DNA of 49,070 nt from JBEIFW01 sp046081125 (GCA_046081125.1 JBJTVH010000114.1:1-49070), one strand, 5' to 3'. Counted from the first letter of the stretch, positions 6,957-15,383 are shown. Made by a program: numbers and translations. The notes: generated by a model not told the origin, from the sequence alone.

Positions 6957-7766
6957 TCACGCCCGCTTCTCGCGTCCCAGACCCTCCTGGGCAACCGACG
7001 CCACGTGGTGGCCGTGCCGATCGAACACCCGCGCCGTCGACAAGCCCCGCGCATACGCGAGACCAGAGCCGGCCGATTCGATCAGCAGCCACTCGTCGGC
7101 GCGGAACGGCCGGTGGATCCACACGGCGTGATCGAGGCTGGAGCTGAGCAGCGCCTCCCAGTCCGGGTAGCGGGGGTGCTGCAGCATGATCACCCCCATC
7201 GGGTCGTTGTCGCTCAGGTATGCGAACGCGCAGGCGTGCACGAGCCGATCGTCGCCGAGCGGGCCGAGTGCCCGGGCCCACGACAGCCGCCACGGTTGCG
7301 GCTCGCGCTCCTCTCGCACCCGGCGCGCGTCGAAGAACAGCTCCTCGTCGGGGTCGCGGGCCAGGGTGTCGGGGTCGGGAACGTCGGGCGGCGGGACCGC
7401 GCCGGGATGCTCGGGGCCCTGCTCGTCGCGTTGGAAGCTGGCCGACAGCGTGAGGATCGCCCCGCCGGCCTGGTGGGCGACGACCTGGCGGGTGACGAAC
7501 GAGCGGCCGTCGCGCACCCGGTCCACCTCGTACAGCACCGGCTGGTCCTCCTGGCCGGCCCGTACGAAGTAGGCGTGCAGCGAGTGCGGGTGGAACCCGT
7601 CGGCCACCGTCCGCCCGGCCGCCATCAACGCCTGCGCGACGACCTGACCGCCGTAGAGCCGGCCCCAGCCGTACCCGGGGCTCGCCCCGAGGAACGCGTC
7701 GGGCTTCACCTGGTCCAGTTCGAGCAGGGAGCGAAGGTCGGTGACGGGGTGGAGCGAGACGGCCAC
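6957..7766 (-). CDS. tesB: Acyl-CoA thioesterase II (TesB-like)
   Basis: The 269-residue double-hotdog enzyme hydrolyses acyl-CoA to free fatty acid and CoA. Family landmarks are GRLYGGQVVAQAL (residues 35-47), FHPHSLHAYFVRAG, and the C-terminal SLDHAVWIHRPFRADEWLL with the conserved active-site Asp. The annotated start is the GTG at 7766 (VAVSLHPVTDL), because an upstream extension would cross into the divergent glucose-6-phosphate isomerase and has no TesB-like sequence. Only 26 bases separate the two divergent start codons, so both promoters must overlap or the transcripts be leaderless. Confidence 0.87.
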   Translation of the reverse strand: MAVSLHPVTDLRSLLELDQVKPDAFLGASPGYGWGRLYGGQVVAQALMAAGRTVADGFHPHSLHAYFVRAGQEDQPVLYEVDRVRDGRSFVTRQVVAHQAGGAILTLSASFQRDEQGPEHPGAVPPPDVPDPDTLARDPDEELFFDARRVREEREPQPWRLSWARALGPLGDDRLVHACAFAYLSDNDPMGVIMLQHPRYPDWEALLSSSLDHAVWIHRPFRADEWLLIESAGSGLAYARGLSTARVFDRHGHHVASVAQEGLGREKRA

Positions 7767-7792
7767 GCCCCCCAGCGTGGCAGGCTGGTCCG

Positions 7793-9436
7793 GTGCGCAT
7801 CGACCAGACCCCGGTGTGGGCGGCGCTGGCCGACCATGCCCGCGAGGTGGCCCGGCTCGACCTGCGGGCACTGTTCGCTGCCGAACCCGACCGTGCCCGG
7901 CGCCTGACGCTCGACGTCGGCGGGTTCGCGGTCGACCTGTCCAAGCAGCGGGTGACGCTGCGAGCGGTGGAGCTGTTGTGCGAGTTGGCCCACGTCGCCG
8001 GGGTACCGGAACGGTTCGACGCGATGGTCCGCGGCGAGCGGATCAACGTCACCGAGGACCGAGCCGTGCTCCACGTCGCCCTGCGGGCCCCGCGCACGAC
8101 GGCGATCACCGTCGACGGCGTCGACGTCGTGCCCGGCGTCCACGAGACCCTGGACCGCATGGCGCTGTTCGCCGACCGGGTCCGCTCGGGCACCTGGCTC
8201 GGGCACACGGGTCGGCGGATCCGCAACGTGGTCAACATCGGGATCGGCGGCAGCGATCTCGGTCCGGCGATGGCGACCCGGGCGCTGCGGGCGTGGAGCA
8301 CCCGGGAGCTGCGGTTCCGGTTCGTGTCCAACGTCGACGGCAGCGACCTGCGCGAAGCGACGCTCGATCTCGACCCGGCCGAGACGCTGTTCGTCGTGTC
8401 GTCCAAGACGTTCACGACGCTCGAGACGATGACCAACGCCCGCAGCGCCCGGACGTGGGTGACGAGCGTGCTCGGCGAGGCCGCCGTCGCCCGGCACATG
8501 GTTGCGGTGTCAACGAACGCGACGGCGGTCGCGGCGTTCGGGATCGACCCGGGGGCGGTGTTCGGGTTCTGGGACTGGGTCGGCGGTCGGTACTCGCTCG
8601 ACTCTGCGATCGGGCTGTCGTCGATGATCGCGGTCGGCCCGGCGTACTTCCGGGAGCTGCTGGCCGGCATGCGCGCAATCGACGAGCACATGGCGGGTGA
8701 ACCCCCGGAGCGCAACGTGCCGATGCTGCTCGGCCTGCTCGGGATCTGGGAGCGCAACTTCCTCGGCTCGGCCTCCCATGCCGTGGTCCCCTACTGCGAC
8801 GAACTCGCCCTGTTCCCGGCCTACCTGCAGCAACTCGACATGGAATCGAACGGCAAGCGGGTCACCCTCGACGGGACCCCGGTGCCGTATGCGACCGGCC
8901 CAGTCGTGTGGGGCACACCGGGCACCAACGGTCAGCACGCCTACTTCCAGTTGCTGCACCAGGGCACCGACGTCGTGCCGGTCGACCTCATCGGGTTCGC
9001 GCAACCGGTGCACGATCTCGGCGACCATCACGACCTGCTGCTGGCCAACCTGTTCGCGCAGGCCGAAACGCTCGCGTTCGGACGCACCGGCGACGAGGTA
9101 CGGGCCGAGGGCACCCCGGAGCACCTCGTCGCCCACAAGACCTTCCCCGGGAACCGGCCCACCACGGTGCTGCTCGGCGACCGGCTCGGCCCCGCCCGCC
9201 TCGGGGAGCTCGTGGCGCTCTACGAGCACAAGGTGTTCACCCAGGGCGTGGTGTGGGGCGTCGACTCGTTCGACCAGTGGGGCGTCGAGTTGGGCAAGGT
9301 GCTCGCCGGGCGGATCGCCGCCGAGTTGCGCGCCGTGGACGACCCCCCGGCCGGCCACGACCCCTCGACCGATGCGCTGATCCGCCGCTACCGGGACCTG
9401 CGGCGGGCCGCCGACCCGGGTCGGGACCGGCGATGA
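7793..9436 (+). CDS. pgi: Glucose-6-phosphate isomerase
   Basis: The 547-residue cytoplasmic enzyme interconverts glucose-6-phosphate and fructose-6-phosphate. Diagnostic segments are IGIGGSDLGPAM, VSSKTFTTLET, DWVGGRYSLDSAIGL, the SNGKRV loop, GTNGQHAYFQLLHQG and, near the C-terminus, QWGVELGK with the catalytic Lys. Length fits the long bacterial Pgi form. Translation begins at GTG with CAGGCT six bases upstream as a weak -10 candidate and no clear ribosome binding site. Its TGA overlaps the ATG of the aldolase-like gene, suggesting a three-gene run pgi-aldolase-methyltransferase. Confidence 0.95.
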   Translation: MRIDQTPVWAALADHAREVARLDLRALFAAEPDRARRLTLDVGGFAVDLSKQRVTLRAVELLCELAHVAGVPERFDAMVRGERINVTEDRAVLHVALRAPRTTAITVDGVDVVPGVHETLDRMALFADRVRSGTWLGHTGRRIRNVVNIGIGGSDLGPAMATRALRAWSTRELRFRFVSNVDGSDLREATLDLDPAETLFVVSSKTFTTLETMTNARSARTWVTSVLGEAAVARHMVAVSTNATAVAAFGIDPGAVFGFWDWVGGRYSLDSAIGLSSMIAVGPAYFRELLAGMRAIDEHMAGEPPERNVPMLLGLLGIWERNFLGSASHAVVPYCDELALFPAYLQQLDMESNGKRVTLDGTPVPYATGPVVWGTPGTNGQHAYFQLLHQGTDVVPVDLIGFAQPVHDLGDHHDLLLANLFAQAETLAFGRTGDEVRAEGTPEHLVAHKTFPGNRPTTVLLGDRLGPARLGELVALYEHKVFTQGVVWGVDSFDQWGVELGKVLAGRIAAELRAVDDPPAGHDPSTDALIRRYRDLRRAADPGRDRR

Positions 9437-10455
9437 GGGTCGCCGAGCTGCCCACCCCGGCGCTCGTCGTCGACGGCGCGGCGTTCGACCGGAACCTGGC
9501 CACGATGGCCGCGGCGCGGCCCGGGGCGGCGCTACGGCCCCATGTGAAGGCGCACAAGTCGACGGCGTTGGCGGCCCGGCAGGCGGCGCTCGGTCACCGG
9601 ACGTTCACTTGTGCGACCCCACGCGAGGCGCTCGGCATGGCGGCCGCCGGTCTCGGCGAGGACCTGCTCGTGGCCAACGAGGTGCTCGACCCGGCCCGGC
9701 TCGCAGCGCTGGCCGGCGCCGTGCGCGCCGGGGCTCGCATCACCGTCGCCGTCGATTCCGACGCCACGGTGGACGCGGCCGCGGCGGCCGGCCTGGTCGA
9801 GGTGCTCGTCGACGTCGACATCGGCCTTCCCCGTTGCGGCTGTGCGCCCGGCGATGCCGGCCGCCTCGCCGATCGGGCCCGGCGCGCCGGGCTGTCGGTG
9901 CGTGGGGTGATGGGCTACGAGGGCCACCTGATGATGGTCCTCGACCGTGCCGAGCAGCGCGACCGGGTCGCCGCTGCGGTCGAGGTGCTCCTCGCTGCCC
10001 ACGCCGACGTCGGCGGCGACGTGGTGTCCTCCGGCGGCACCGGCACCTACGACCTGCACGACCGGGTGACCGAGGTGCAGGCCGGGTCGTACGCGTTGAT
10101 GGACACCCACTACGGGCAGCTCGGCCTGCCGTTCGAAGCCGCCCTGCGGGTGGTCGCAACGGTCGTGTCGGTGCGGCCCCGGTGGGCGGTGTGCGACGCC
10201 GGGCTGAAGACGTTCGGGATGGACCACGGGAACCCGGCGATGGACGACGGGTTCGGGTCGCTGCGGTTCTGCTCCGACGAGCACGCCACGTTCGCGCCCG
10301 GTCCGCACCCGCTGCGCCCCGGGGACCGGGTGCTGCTTCGCCCGGCGCACGTCGACCCGACGATCGCCTACCACGAGCGGCTGTGGGTGGCCGACGGCCC
10401 CGATCTCGACGCCACCGTCGTCGAGGCGTGGCCCGTCGACCTGCGGGGCTGGTGA
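9433..10455 (+). CDS. D-threonine aldolase/D-serine dehydratase-like PLP protein (alanine racemase N-terminal fold)
   Basis: The 340-residue protein has the fold type III PLP barrel with RPHVKAHKS (residues 35-43); Lys39 is the probable PLP lysine by family alignment. The C-terminal domain contains RPAHVDPTIAYHE, the His-x-Asp metal site described for D-threonine aldolases, in place of the His-x-Cys of eukaryotic D-serine dehydratases. The likely reaction is cleavage of a D-beta-hydroxy amino acid to glycine and an aldehyde; the substrate is inferred. The real start is the ATG overlapping the pgi stop (ATGA), not the longer open frame running through pgi. Confidence 0.82.
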   Translation: MRVAELPTPALVVDGAAFDRNLATMAAARPGAALRPHVKAHKSTALAARQAALGHRTFTCATPREALGMAAAGLGEDLLVANEVLDPARLAALAGAVRAGARITVAVDSDATVDAAAAAGLVEVLVDVDIGLPRCGCAPGDAGRLADRARRAGLSVRGVMGYEGHLMMVLDRAEQRDRVAAAVEVLLAAHADVGGDVVSSGGTGTYDLHDRVTEVQAGSYALMDTHYGQLGLPFEAALRVVATVVSVRPRWAVCDAGLKTFGMDHGNPAMDDGFGSLRFCSDEHATFAPGPHPLRPGDRVLLRPAHVDPTIAYHERLWVADGPDLDATVVEAWPVDLRGW

Positions 10456-11279
10456 CCGTGCCCGACCCCGGCCCCGCTCGCCCCGCGAGCCGCGACGTCT
10501 ACTCCCACGGCCATCACGCCTCGGTGCTGCGCAGCCACACGTGGCGCGGCGCAGCGAACTCGGCCGGGTTCCTGCTCCCCCACCTGCGGCCGGGCCTGCG
10601 GCTGCTCGACGTGGGCTGCGGGCCGGGCACGATCACCGCTGACCTCGCCGACCTCGTCGGTCCCGGCCCGGTGATCGGCCTCGACCGGGCACCCGAGGTG
10701 GTCGCCGCAGCAGCGGCCGGGCAGCACCGCTCGAACCTCGCGTTCGTCGTCGGCGACGCCTATGCCCTCGGCGTCCCGGACGAGACGTTCGACGTGGTGT
10801 ACGCCCACCAGGTGCTGCAGCACGTCAGCGACCCGGTGGCCGTGCTGCGCGAACTGCGCCGGGTGTGCAGGCCCGGCGGCGTGGTCGCCGCCCGCGACAG
10901 CGACTACGGGGCCTTCGTCTGGTCGCCGGCCGATCCGCTGCTCGACCGCTGGCGCTCGCTCTACTACGACCTGACGCGCCACAACCGGGCCGAAGCCGAC
11001 GCCGGCCGGTTCCTGGACCGCTGGGCTCGGGCGGCCGGGTTCGCCGAGGTTCGTCGGTCGTCGTCCACCTGGGCGTTCGAGACCCCCGACGAACGGGCGT
11101 GGTGGGGCGGTCTGTGGGCGGATCGGGTGCGCCACAGCGCGTTCGCTGTGCAGACGCTCGCCTACGGGCTCACCACCACCGACGAGCTCGAGAGGATCGC
11201 CGGTGCGTTCGAGCGGTGGGCCGCCGATCCCGACGGGCGGTTCGTCGTCGTCCACGGCGAGATCCTCGCCACCGGCTGA
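10452..11279 (+). CDS. Class I SAM-dependent methyltransferase
   Basis: The 275-residue protein carries SAM-binding motif I LLDVGCGPG (residues 51-59), the acidic post-I strand VIGLDRAPE, motif II-like FDVVYAHQVLQHV and the LRELRRVCRPGG motif common in UbiE/Methyltransf_11 proteins. No membrane segment is seen and the substrate is unknown. The GTG at 10452 overlaps the stop of the aldolase-like gene (GTGA); a second GTG at 10458 is an alternative start. Tight coupling to pgi and the aldolase suggests co-transcription, not necessarily a shared pathway. Confidence 0.82.
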   Translation: MTVPDPGPARPASRDVYSHGHHASVLRSHTWRGAANSAGFLLPHLRPGLRLLDVGCGPGTITADLADLVGPGPVIGLDRAPEVVAAAAAGQHRSNLAFVVGDAYALGVPDETFDVVYAHQVLQHVSDPVAVLRELRRVCRPGGVVAARDSDYGAFVWSPADPLLDRWRSLYYDLTRHNRAEADAGRFLDRWARAAGFAEVRRSSSTWAFETPDERAWWGGLWADRVRHSAFAVQTLAYGLTTTDELERIAGAFERWAADPDGRFVVVHGEILATG

Positions 11280-11295
11280 CCGCCGGCGTCGCCCG

Positions 11296-11886
11296 TCAGC
11301 GGTCGAGGCCCAACGCAGCGGCCAGTGCCCGGAAGGCCCGACCCCGGTGGGAGAGGCGTTCTTTGTCGGCGGCGTCCATCTCGGCGAAGGTGCGGCCGTC
11401 GCCCTCGGCGGGCACGAACAGCGGGTCGTACCCCCAACCCCGGCCGCCTCGCTCCGCCGCGGCGAGCGTCCCGGCGCACTCCCCCACGGCGAGCACCTCG
11501 CGGCCGTCGGGCCAGACGACGATGGCGACGGTGACGAACCGGGCGGTGCGAGCGCCCTCGGGCACCCCGGCGAGCGCAGCGAGCGCGACGGCCCGGTTGG
11601 CCTCGGCGGACGCGCCGGGTCCGGCCCAGTCGGCGGTGTCGACACCGGGGGCGCCGCCGAGCGCGTCGATGAACAGGCCGGTGTCGTCCGCGACGGCGGG
11701 CAACCCGGTGGCGGCGGCGATCGTGGCCGCCTTGGTGCGGGCGTTGCCTTCGAGGGTGCCGGTGTCTTCGACGATGTCGCCGACGTCGGGTCGGGCGAGC
11801 AGTTCGACGCGGTCGCCGAGCACGGCGGCGATCTCGGCGCGCTTGCCCGGGTTGGCGGTGGCGCAGACCAGCCGAAGACCGGTCAT
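11296..11886 (-). CDS. rdgB: Non-canonical purine NTP pyrophosphatase, RdgB/HAM1 family
   Basis: The 196-residue enzyme hydrolyses ITP, dITP and XTP to monophosphates, cleansing the nucleotide pool. Motifs are CATANPGKRAEI (residues 8-19, usually A/T-x-N-x-x-K), ADDTGLFIDALGGAPGV in the middle, and GWGYDPLFVP with the C-terminal MDAADKERLSHRGRA. Length matches. Its ATG overlaps the TGA of ribonuclease PH (ATGA), the common actinobacterial rph-rdgB order. Confidence 0.93.
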   Translation of the reverse strand: MTGLRLVCATANPGKRAEIAAVLGDRVELLARPDVGDIVEDTGTLEGNARTKAATIAAATGLPAVADDTGLFIDALGGAPGVDTADWAGPGASAEANRAVALAALAGVPEGARTARFVTVAIVVWPDGREVLAVGECAGTLAAAERGGRGWGYDPLFVPAEGDGRTFAEMDAADKERLSHRGRAFRALAAALGLDR

Positions 11887-12629
11887 CGGGGCGGTGGCGC
11901 GGTGGCCACGTAGGCCTCCATGCGGGCGAACAGCTCCTCGCAGCCCGCTTCGGCGAGCGCGAGCAGCGTGTCGAGTTCGTCGCGCCGGAACGGGGCACCC
12001 TCGGCGGTGCCCTGCACCTCGACGAACCGCCGGTCGCCGCCGGGACCGGCGGTCATGACGACGTTCACGTCGACGTCGGCCCGGGAGTCCTCGACGTAGG
12101 GCAGGTCGAGGACCGGCACCCCGCCGACGATGCCGACCGACACCGCCGCGCAGTGCGCGGTGAGCGGGTGCCGGGCGATCTGCCCGCCGGCGACGAGGCG
12201 GGCCAGAGCGTCGTGCAGGGCGAGGTAGCCGCCGCAGATCGACGCCGTGCGGGTCCCGCCGTCGGCCTGCAGGACGTCACAGTCGACGATCACCTGGCGC
12301 TCCCCGAGCGCGGCGAGGTCGACGACGGCCCGCAGCGATCGCCCGATCAGACGCTGGATCTCGACGGTACGCCCGCCCTGACGCCCCTTGGCGGCCTCCC
12401 GGTCGGCCCGTTCGGGGGTGGAGCCGGGCAGCAGCGAGTACTCCGCGGTCACCCACCCGCGCCCTTTGCCTTTCAGCCAGCGGGGGACGTCGGGGTCGAC
12501 CGACGCCGTGCAGAGCACGCGGGTGCGTCCGAACGCGACGAGGACGGAACCGGTCGCCATCTCGGTGAAGTCTCGCTGGAACGACACGGGGCGCAGTTGG
12601 TCGGCGAGACGGCCGTCGGGTCGGGACAT
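11883..12629 (-). CDS. rph: Ribonuclease PH
   Basis: The 248-residue phosphorolytic 3'-5' exoribonuclease trims tRNA 3' ends. Recognisable blocks are VSFQRDFTEMATGSVL, the basic SLLPGSTPERADREAAKGRQGGRTVEIQ-type loop (around residues 66-94), GERQVIVDCDVLQADGGTRTASI, and CAAVSVGIV. Length is normal for RNase PH. A GGAGG precedes the ATG at the usual distance and a TAGCGT hexamer stands about 45 bases upstream, so it has a conventional leader. Co-transcribed with rdgB. Confidence 0.95.
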   Translation of the reverse strand: MSRPDGRLADQLRPVSFQRDFTEMATGSVLVAFGRTRVLCTASVDPDVPRWLKGKGRGWVTAEYSLLPGSTPERADREAAKGRQGGRTVEIQRLIGRSLRAVVDLAALGERQVIVDCDVLQADGGTRTASICGGYLALHDALARLVAGGQIARHPLTAHCAAVSVGIVGGVPVLDLPYVEDSRADVDVNVVMTAGPGGDRRFVEVQGTAEGAPFRRDELDTLLALAEAGCEELFARMEAYVATAPPPR

Positions 12630-12674
12630 GGATCCTCCACGGGTGCGTCGGCGAACTCGCCGCAGTGCCGCCGC

Positions 12675-12680
12675 ACGCTA
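12675..12680 (-). promoter_or_regulatory. Putative -10 hexamer (TAGCGT) for rph-rdgB
   Basis: On the minus strand TAGCGT is followed by a leader of about 45 bases containing GGAGG just before the rph ATG. The 28-bp repeat array begins immediately upstream of this hexamer. Confidence 0.4.
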
Positions 12681-12757
12681 CCGGCCGGGGAACCCGGCGT
12701 TGGGAGGCCCGGCCGGGGAACCCGGCGTTGGGAGGCCCGGCCGGGGAACCCGGCGTT
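12681..12757. repeat. 28-bp tandem repeat, three copies, each with a GC hairpin
   Basis: Copies begin at 12681, 12709 and 12737 (the last is partial, about 21 bases). Each contains GCCGGG-GAA-CCCGGC, a 6-bp stem with a 3-base loop. The array fills the gap between the stop codon of the CoA transferase (TAA, 12756-12758, minus strand) and the rph promoter region. It could end transcription of the CoA transferase or insulate rph. Copies are nearly identical, so the amplification is probably recent. Confidence 0.88.
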
Positions 12758-13952
12758 AGAAGTAGGCGCCGTCGGCCTTGAGCTGCTCGAGTTCTTCGGG
12801 GGTGAACCCGGCTGCGAGCAGCACCTCCTCGGTGTGTTCACCGAGCTTGGGGGCCACGAGCCCCGGGGTGGCCGGCGTGTCGGACAGCCGGATCGGGCTG
12901 CCGACGATCCGGGTGGGGCCCCACTCGGGATGCTCGGCCTCGACCAGGTAGCCGTTGAGGTACGGGTGCGGGTCGGCCGCAAGCCCTGCGTAGTCGTTCA
13001 CCGGTGCGAAGCGCTGACCCTCGGCGTTCATCCGCTCGGTCCACTCCGCGGTGGTGCGGGTTCGGAACACCTCGGCGACGATCACCTTGAGTGCGGCGAG
13101 GTCGTCCGGGGTGAGGAACAGCGTCCCGAAGCGGGCGTCGGCGAGGAGGTCTTCTCGGTCGAGCGCCCGGCAGAAGCCCTGCCACAGGTGGGGCGGGACC
13201 CCGACGACGGCCACCCAGCCGTCGGCGCTCGCGAAGATCCCGTACAGACCGGGGATCAGCGGGTGCCCGTAGTTCGCCCGCGGGTGCGACCGGCCCGACA
13301 GCAGGTGGTGGGTCAGTTCGCTGGCCTGCGCCCACACCTGGCCGCCGGTGAGCGACACGTCGACCCGCTGACCCCGGCCGGTGCGCTCGCGCGCCCACAA
13401 CGCTGCGAGGATCCCGACGGTCATGTTCTGGCTGGCGCAGTGGTCGGCGATCGTGACCGGGATCGTGGTGATCTCCCCGCCGTCGACGCCGGTGGCATGG
13501 ATCAAGCCGCCGAAGGCCTGCCCGAACAGGTCGGCGCCCTCCCGGCCGGCGGCGGGCCCGGGGCCTTCGGTGCCCAGGATCGAACCGGTGGCGAAGATCA
13601 ACCGGGGGTTGACCGCGGCGATCACGTCGTAGCCGAGGTTCCACTTCTCGAGGGTGCCGGGGGCGAAGTTGGTGATCAGCACGTCGGCGGATTCGCAGAG
13701 CTTGAGCATCGCCCGGCGCCCGCCGGCGGTGCGCAGGTCGAGCGACACGCCTTTCTTCCCGCGGTTGCACGCCTCGTAGTACGGCGCCCGCGGGTCGTCG
13801 GGTGCGATGGTGATCCAGCGGGCGAGGTCGCCGAGGCCGGGCAGTTCCACCTTGACGACCTCGGCGCCGAGGTCGTGGAGGAATGCAGCGGCCTGCGGCC
13901 CCTGCACGAGGATCGAGCAGTCGATCACCTTGATGCCGTCGAGCGCACCCAT
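12756..13952 (-). CDS. CaiB/BaiF family CoA transferase
   Basis: This 398-residue class III CoA transferase moves CoA between carboxylic acids. The N-terminal block IKVIDCSILVQGPQAAAFLHD and GAEVVKVE are typical, and GREGADLF supplies the expected catalytic Asp (D141) that forms the aspartyl-CoA thioester. The substrate is unknown; family members act on formyl, carnitine, benzylsuccinate, 2-methylacyl or bile acid CoA esters. It is divergent from a 3-hydroxyisobutyrate-dehydrogenase-like gene, with 122 bases between start codons, so a common acid-degradation pathway is possible but unproven. Confidence 0.88.
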   Translation of the reverse strand: MGALDGIKVIDCSILVQGPQAAAFLHDLGAEVVKVELPGLGDLARWITIAPDDPRAPYYEACNRGKKGVSLDLRTAGGRRAMLKLCESADVLITNFAPGTLEKWNLGYDVIAAVNPRLIFATGSILGTEGPGPAAGREGADLFGQAFGGLIHATGVDGGEITTIPVTIADHCASQNMTVGILAALWARERTGRGQRVDVSLTGGQVWAQASELTHHLLSGRSHPRANYGHPLIPGLYGIFASADGWVAVVGVPPHLWQGFCRALDREDLLADARFGTLFLTPDDLAALKVIVAEVFRTRTTAEWTERMNAEGQRFAPVNDYAGLAADPHPYLNGYLVEAEHPEWGPTRIVGSPIRLSDTPATPGLVAPKLGEHTEEVLLAAGFTPEELEQLKADGAYF

Positions 13953-13993
13953 GGGTCGTTCTCCCTGTGTCGTCGTCGGAGGTATCGCACACG

Positions 13994-14026
13994 TTCCCGG
14001 GCCCCGGTGCCAAACCGGGCCGGGAA
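13994..14026. repeat. Imperfect inverted repeat in a divergent intergenic region
   Basis: TTCCCGG (13994-14000) pairs with CCGGGAA (14020-14026), and CCCGG (14003-14007) with CCGGG (14015-14019), giving a 12-bp stem with a 2-base bulge and a 7-base loop. It lies between the divergent CoA transferase and dehydrogenase genes and could be a regulator-binding site; no T-run follows it. Confidence 0.5.
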
Positions 14027-14074
14027 TCGGCGCGGCGGTCGCGCCCGGGAGGGCGCCGCTGGCAGACTCCGTCG

Positions 14075-14944
14075 ATGGCTCGTGTTGCGTTCCTCGGTCT
14101 CGGGGTGATGGGTGCCCCGATGGCCCGACATCTCGCCGGTGCCGCGCACGAGGTCACGGTGTGGAACCGGACCACGGCCAAGGCCGAGGCCTGGGTCGGT
14201 GCCCACGGCGGCCGAGCCGCCGCATCGCCCCGGGATGCTGCCGAGGGGGCCGACGCCGTGTTCACCTGCGTCGGCAACGACGACGACGTTCGGGCGGTCG
14301 TGCTCGGCGAGCACGGGGCGCTCGCCGGGATGCGGCCGGGTGCCGTGCTGGTCGACCACACGACGGCGTCGGCCGCGCTCGCCCGCGGGCTCGAGACGGC
14401 CGCCGGTGCGGTGGGGGTGCGGTTCGTCGACGCCCCCGTGTCGGGCGGGCAGGCCGGCGCCGAGAACGGGACGCTGAGCGTGATGTGCGGCGGCACGGCC
14501 GACGCGTTCGCCGCCGCCGAACCGCTGGTCGCGGCGTACGCCCGGGCGTGCCGGCTGCTCGGCCCGGCCGGTTCGGGCCAGCTCACCAAGATGGTGAACC
14601 AGATCTGCATCGCCGGGATCGTGCAGGGCCTCGCCGAGGGGGTTGCGTTCGCACAGCGCGCCGGGCTCGACGTGGACGCCGTCGTCGAGACGATCTCGAA
14701 GGGCGCAGCCCAGTCCTGGCAGATGGAGAACCGGGCCCGCACGATGGCGCGCGGCGAGTTCGAGTTCGGGTTCGCCGTGGAGTGGATGCGCAAGGACCTC
14801 GGCATCTGCCTCGACGAGGCCGCCCGCAACGGCGCGCGTCTGCCCGTCACGGCGCTGGTCGATCAGTTCTACGCCCACGTGGTGGCGCGCGGCGGACGCC
14901 GCTGGGACACGTCGAGCCTGATCCACCTGCTGGCCAACGACTAG
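14075..14944 (+). CDS. NAD(P)-dependent 3-hydroxyisobutyrate dehydrogenase family protein
   Basis: The 289-residue beta-hydroxyacid dehydrogenase begins with the Rossmann motif FLGLGVMGAPMARHL (residues 6-20) and contains the substrate motif FVDAPVSGGQAGAENGTLSVM and GSGQLTKMVNQ, whose Lys is the expected catalytic lysine. Likely substrates are 3-hydroxyisobutyrate, tartronate semialdehyde or succinic semialdehyde analogues. The start is the ATG at 14075, directly before the Rossmann strand; CAGACT six bases upstream resembles the window's -10 pattern. Its TAG stop forms part of the TAGCGT hexamer before the next gene. Confidence 0.87.
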   Translation: MARVAFLGLGVMGAPMARHLAGAAHEVTVWNRTTAKAEAWVGAHGGRAAASPRDAAEGADAVFTCVGNDDDVRAVVLGEHGALAGMRPGAVLVDHTTASAALARGLETAAGAVGVRFVDAPVSGGQAGAENGTLSVMCGGTADAFAAAEPLVAAYARACRLLGPAGSGQLTKMVNQICIAGIVQGLAEGVAFAQRAGLDVDAVVETISKGAAQSWQMENRARTMARGEFEFGFAVEWMRKDLGICLDEAARNGARLPVTALVDQFYAHVVARGGRRWDTSSLIHLLAND

Positions 14945-14947
14945 CGT
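14942..14947 (+). promoter_or_regulatory. Putative -10 hexamer (TAGCGT) overlapping a stop codon
   Basis: TAGCGT includes the TAG stop of the dehydrogenase and is followed by 7 bases and a GTG at 14955. It favours that GTG as the start of the membrane protein gene. Confidence 0.42.
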
Positions 14948-14954
14948 GTCGGCC

Positions 14955-15350
14955 GTGCGTACCGCCACCGACGAGTCGATCGCGCCGGCCCCGCTGCGGT
15001 CACCGGCGGATCGTCTGGCCCGCCGGGTGCTGCGCCTTCCTGAGCACGGTCCCCGGGGCAGCGCGGCGCAGGCCCGCAGTGCGCTGCGCGCCTCGCTTGC
15101 GTTCACGACCGTCCGCTGCCTGCTGATGTACATCGTGCTGCCGTTCGTGGCGCCGGCCGTCGGCCTCGCCTCGGACGTCGCTCCGCTGTTGGGTCTGGCG
15201 ATCAACGCCGTCGCCGTGGCCTGCGTGATCGCAAGCATCCGCCGGTTCTTCCGGGCGGACCACAAGTATCGGTGGCACTACGGGCTGTTCGGCTCGGCCG
15301 TGTTGGTCGCGCTCGTCGTGCTGACCGTGCAGGATCTGGCGTCGATCTGA
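14955..15350 (+). CDS. Small membrane protein of unknown function
   Basis: A 131-residue protein with a charged N-terminal region of about 45 residues, then three likely transmembrane segments: around FTTVRCLLMYIVLPFVAPAV, PLLGLAINAVAVACVIASI and GLFGSAVLVALVVLTVQDL. A short basic/aromatic loop (RRFFRADHKYRWHYG) separates the last two. I recognise no family. GTG 14955 is chosen because a TAGCGT hexamer stands 7 bases before it; an in-frame GTG at 14946 overlaps that hexamer and is the alternative. Confidence 0.7.
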   Translation: MRTATDESIAPAPLRSPADRLARRVLRLPEHGPRGSAAQARSALRASLAFTTVRCLLMYIVLPFVAPAVGLASDVAPLLGLAINAVAVACVIASIRRFFRADHKYRWHYGLFGSAVLVALVVLTVQDLASI

Positions 15351-15383
15351 GCCGCGGCGCTCGGGCCTGCCATCCTTGCGGGT

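Noticed and set aside
12681..12757. CRISPR-like repeats
   Set aside because: The three 28-base copies are directly adjacent with no spacers and there are no cas genes, so this is a tandem repeat.
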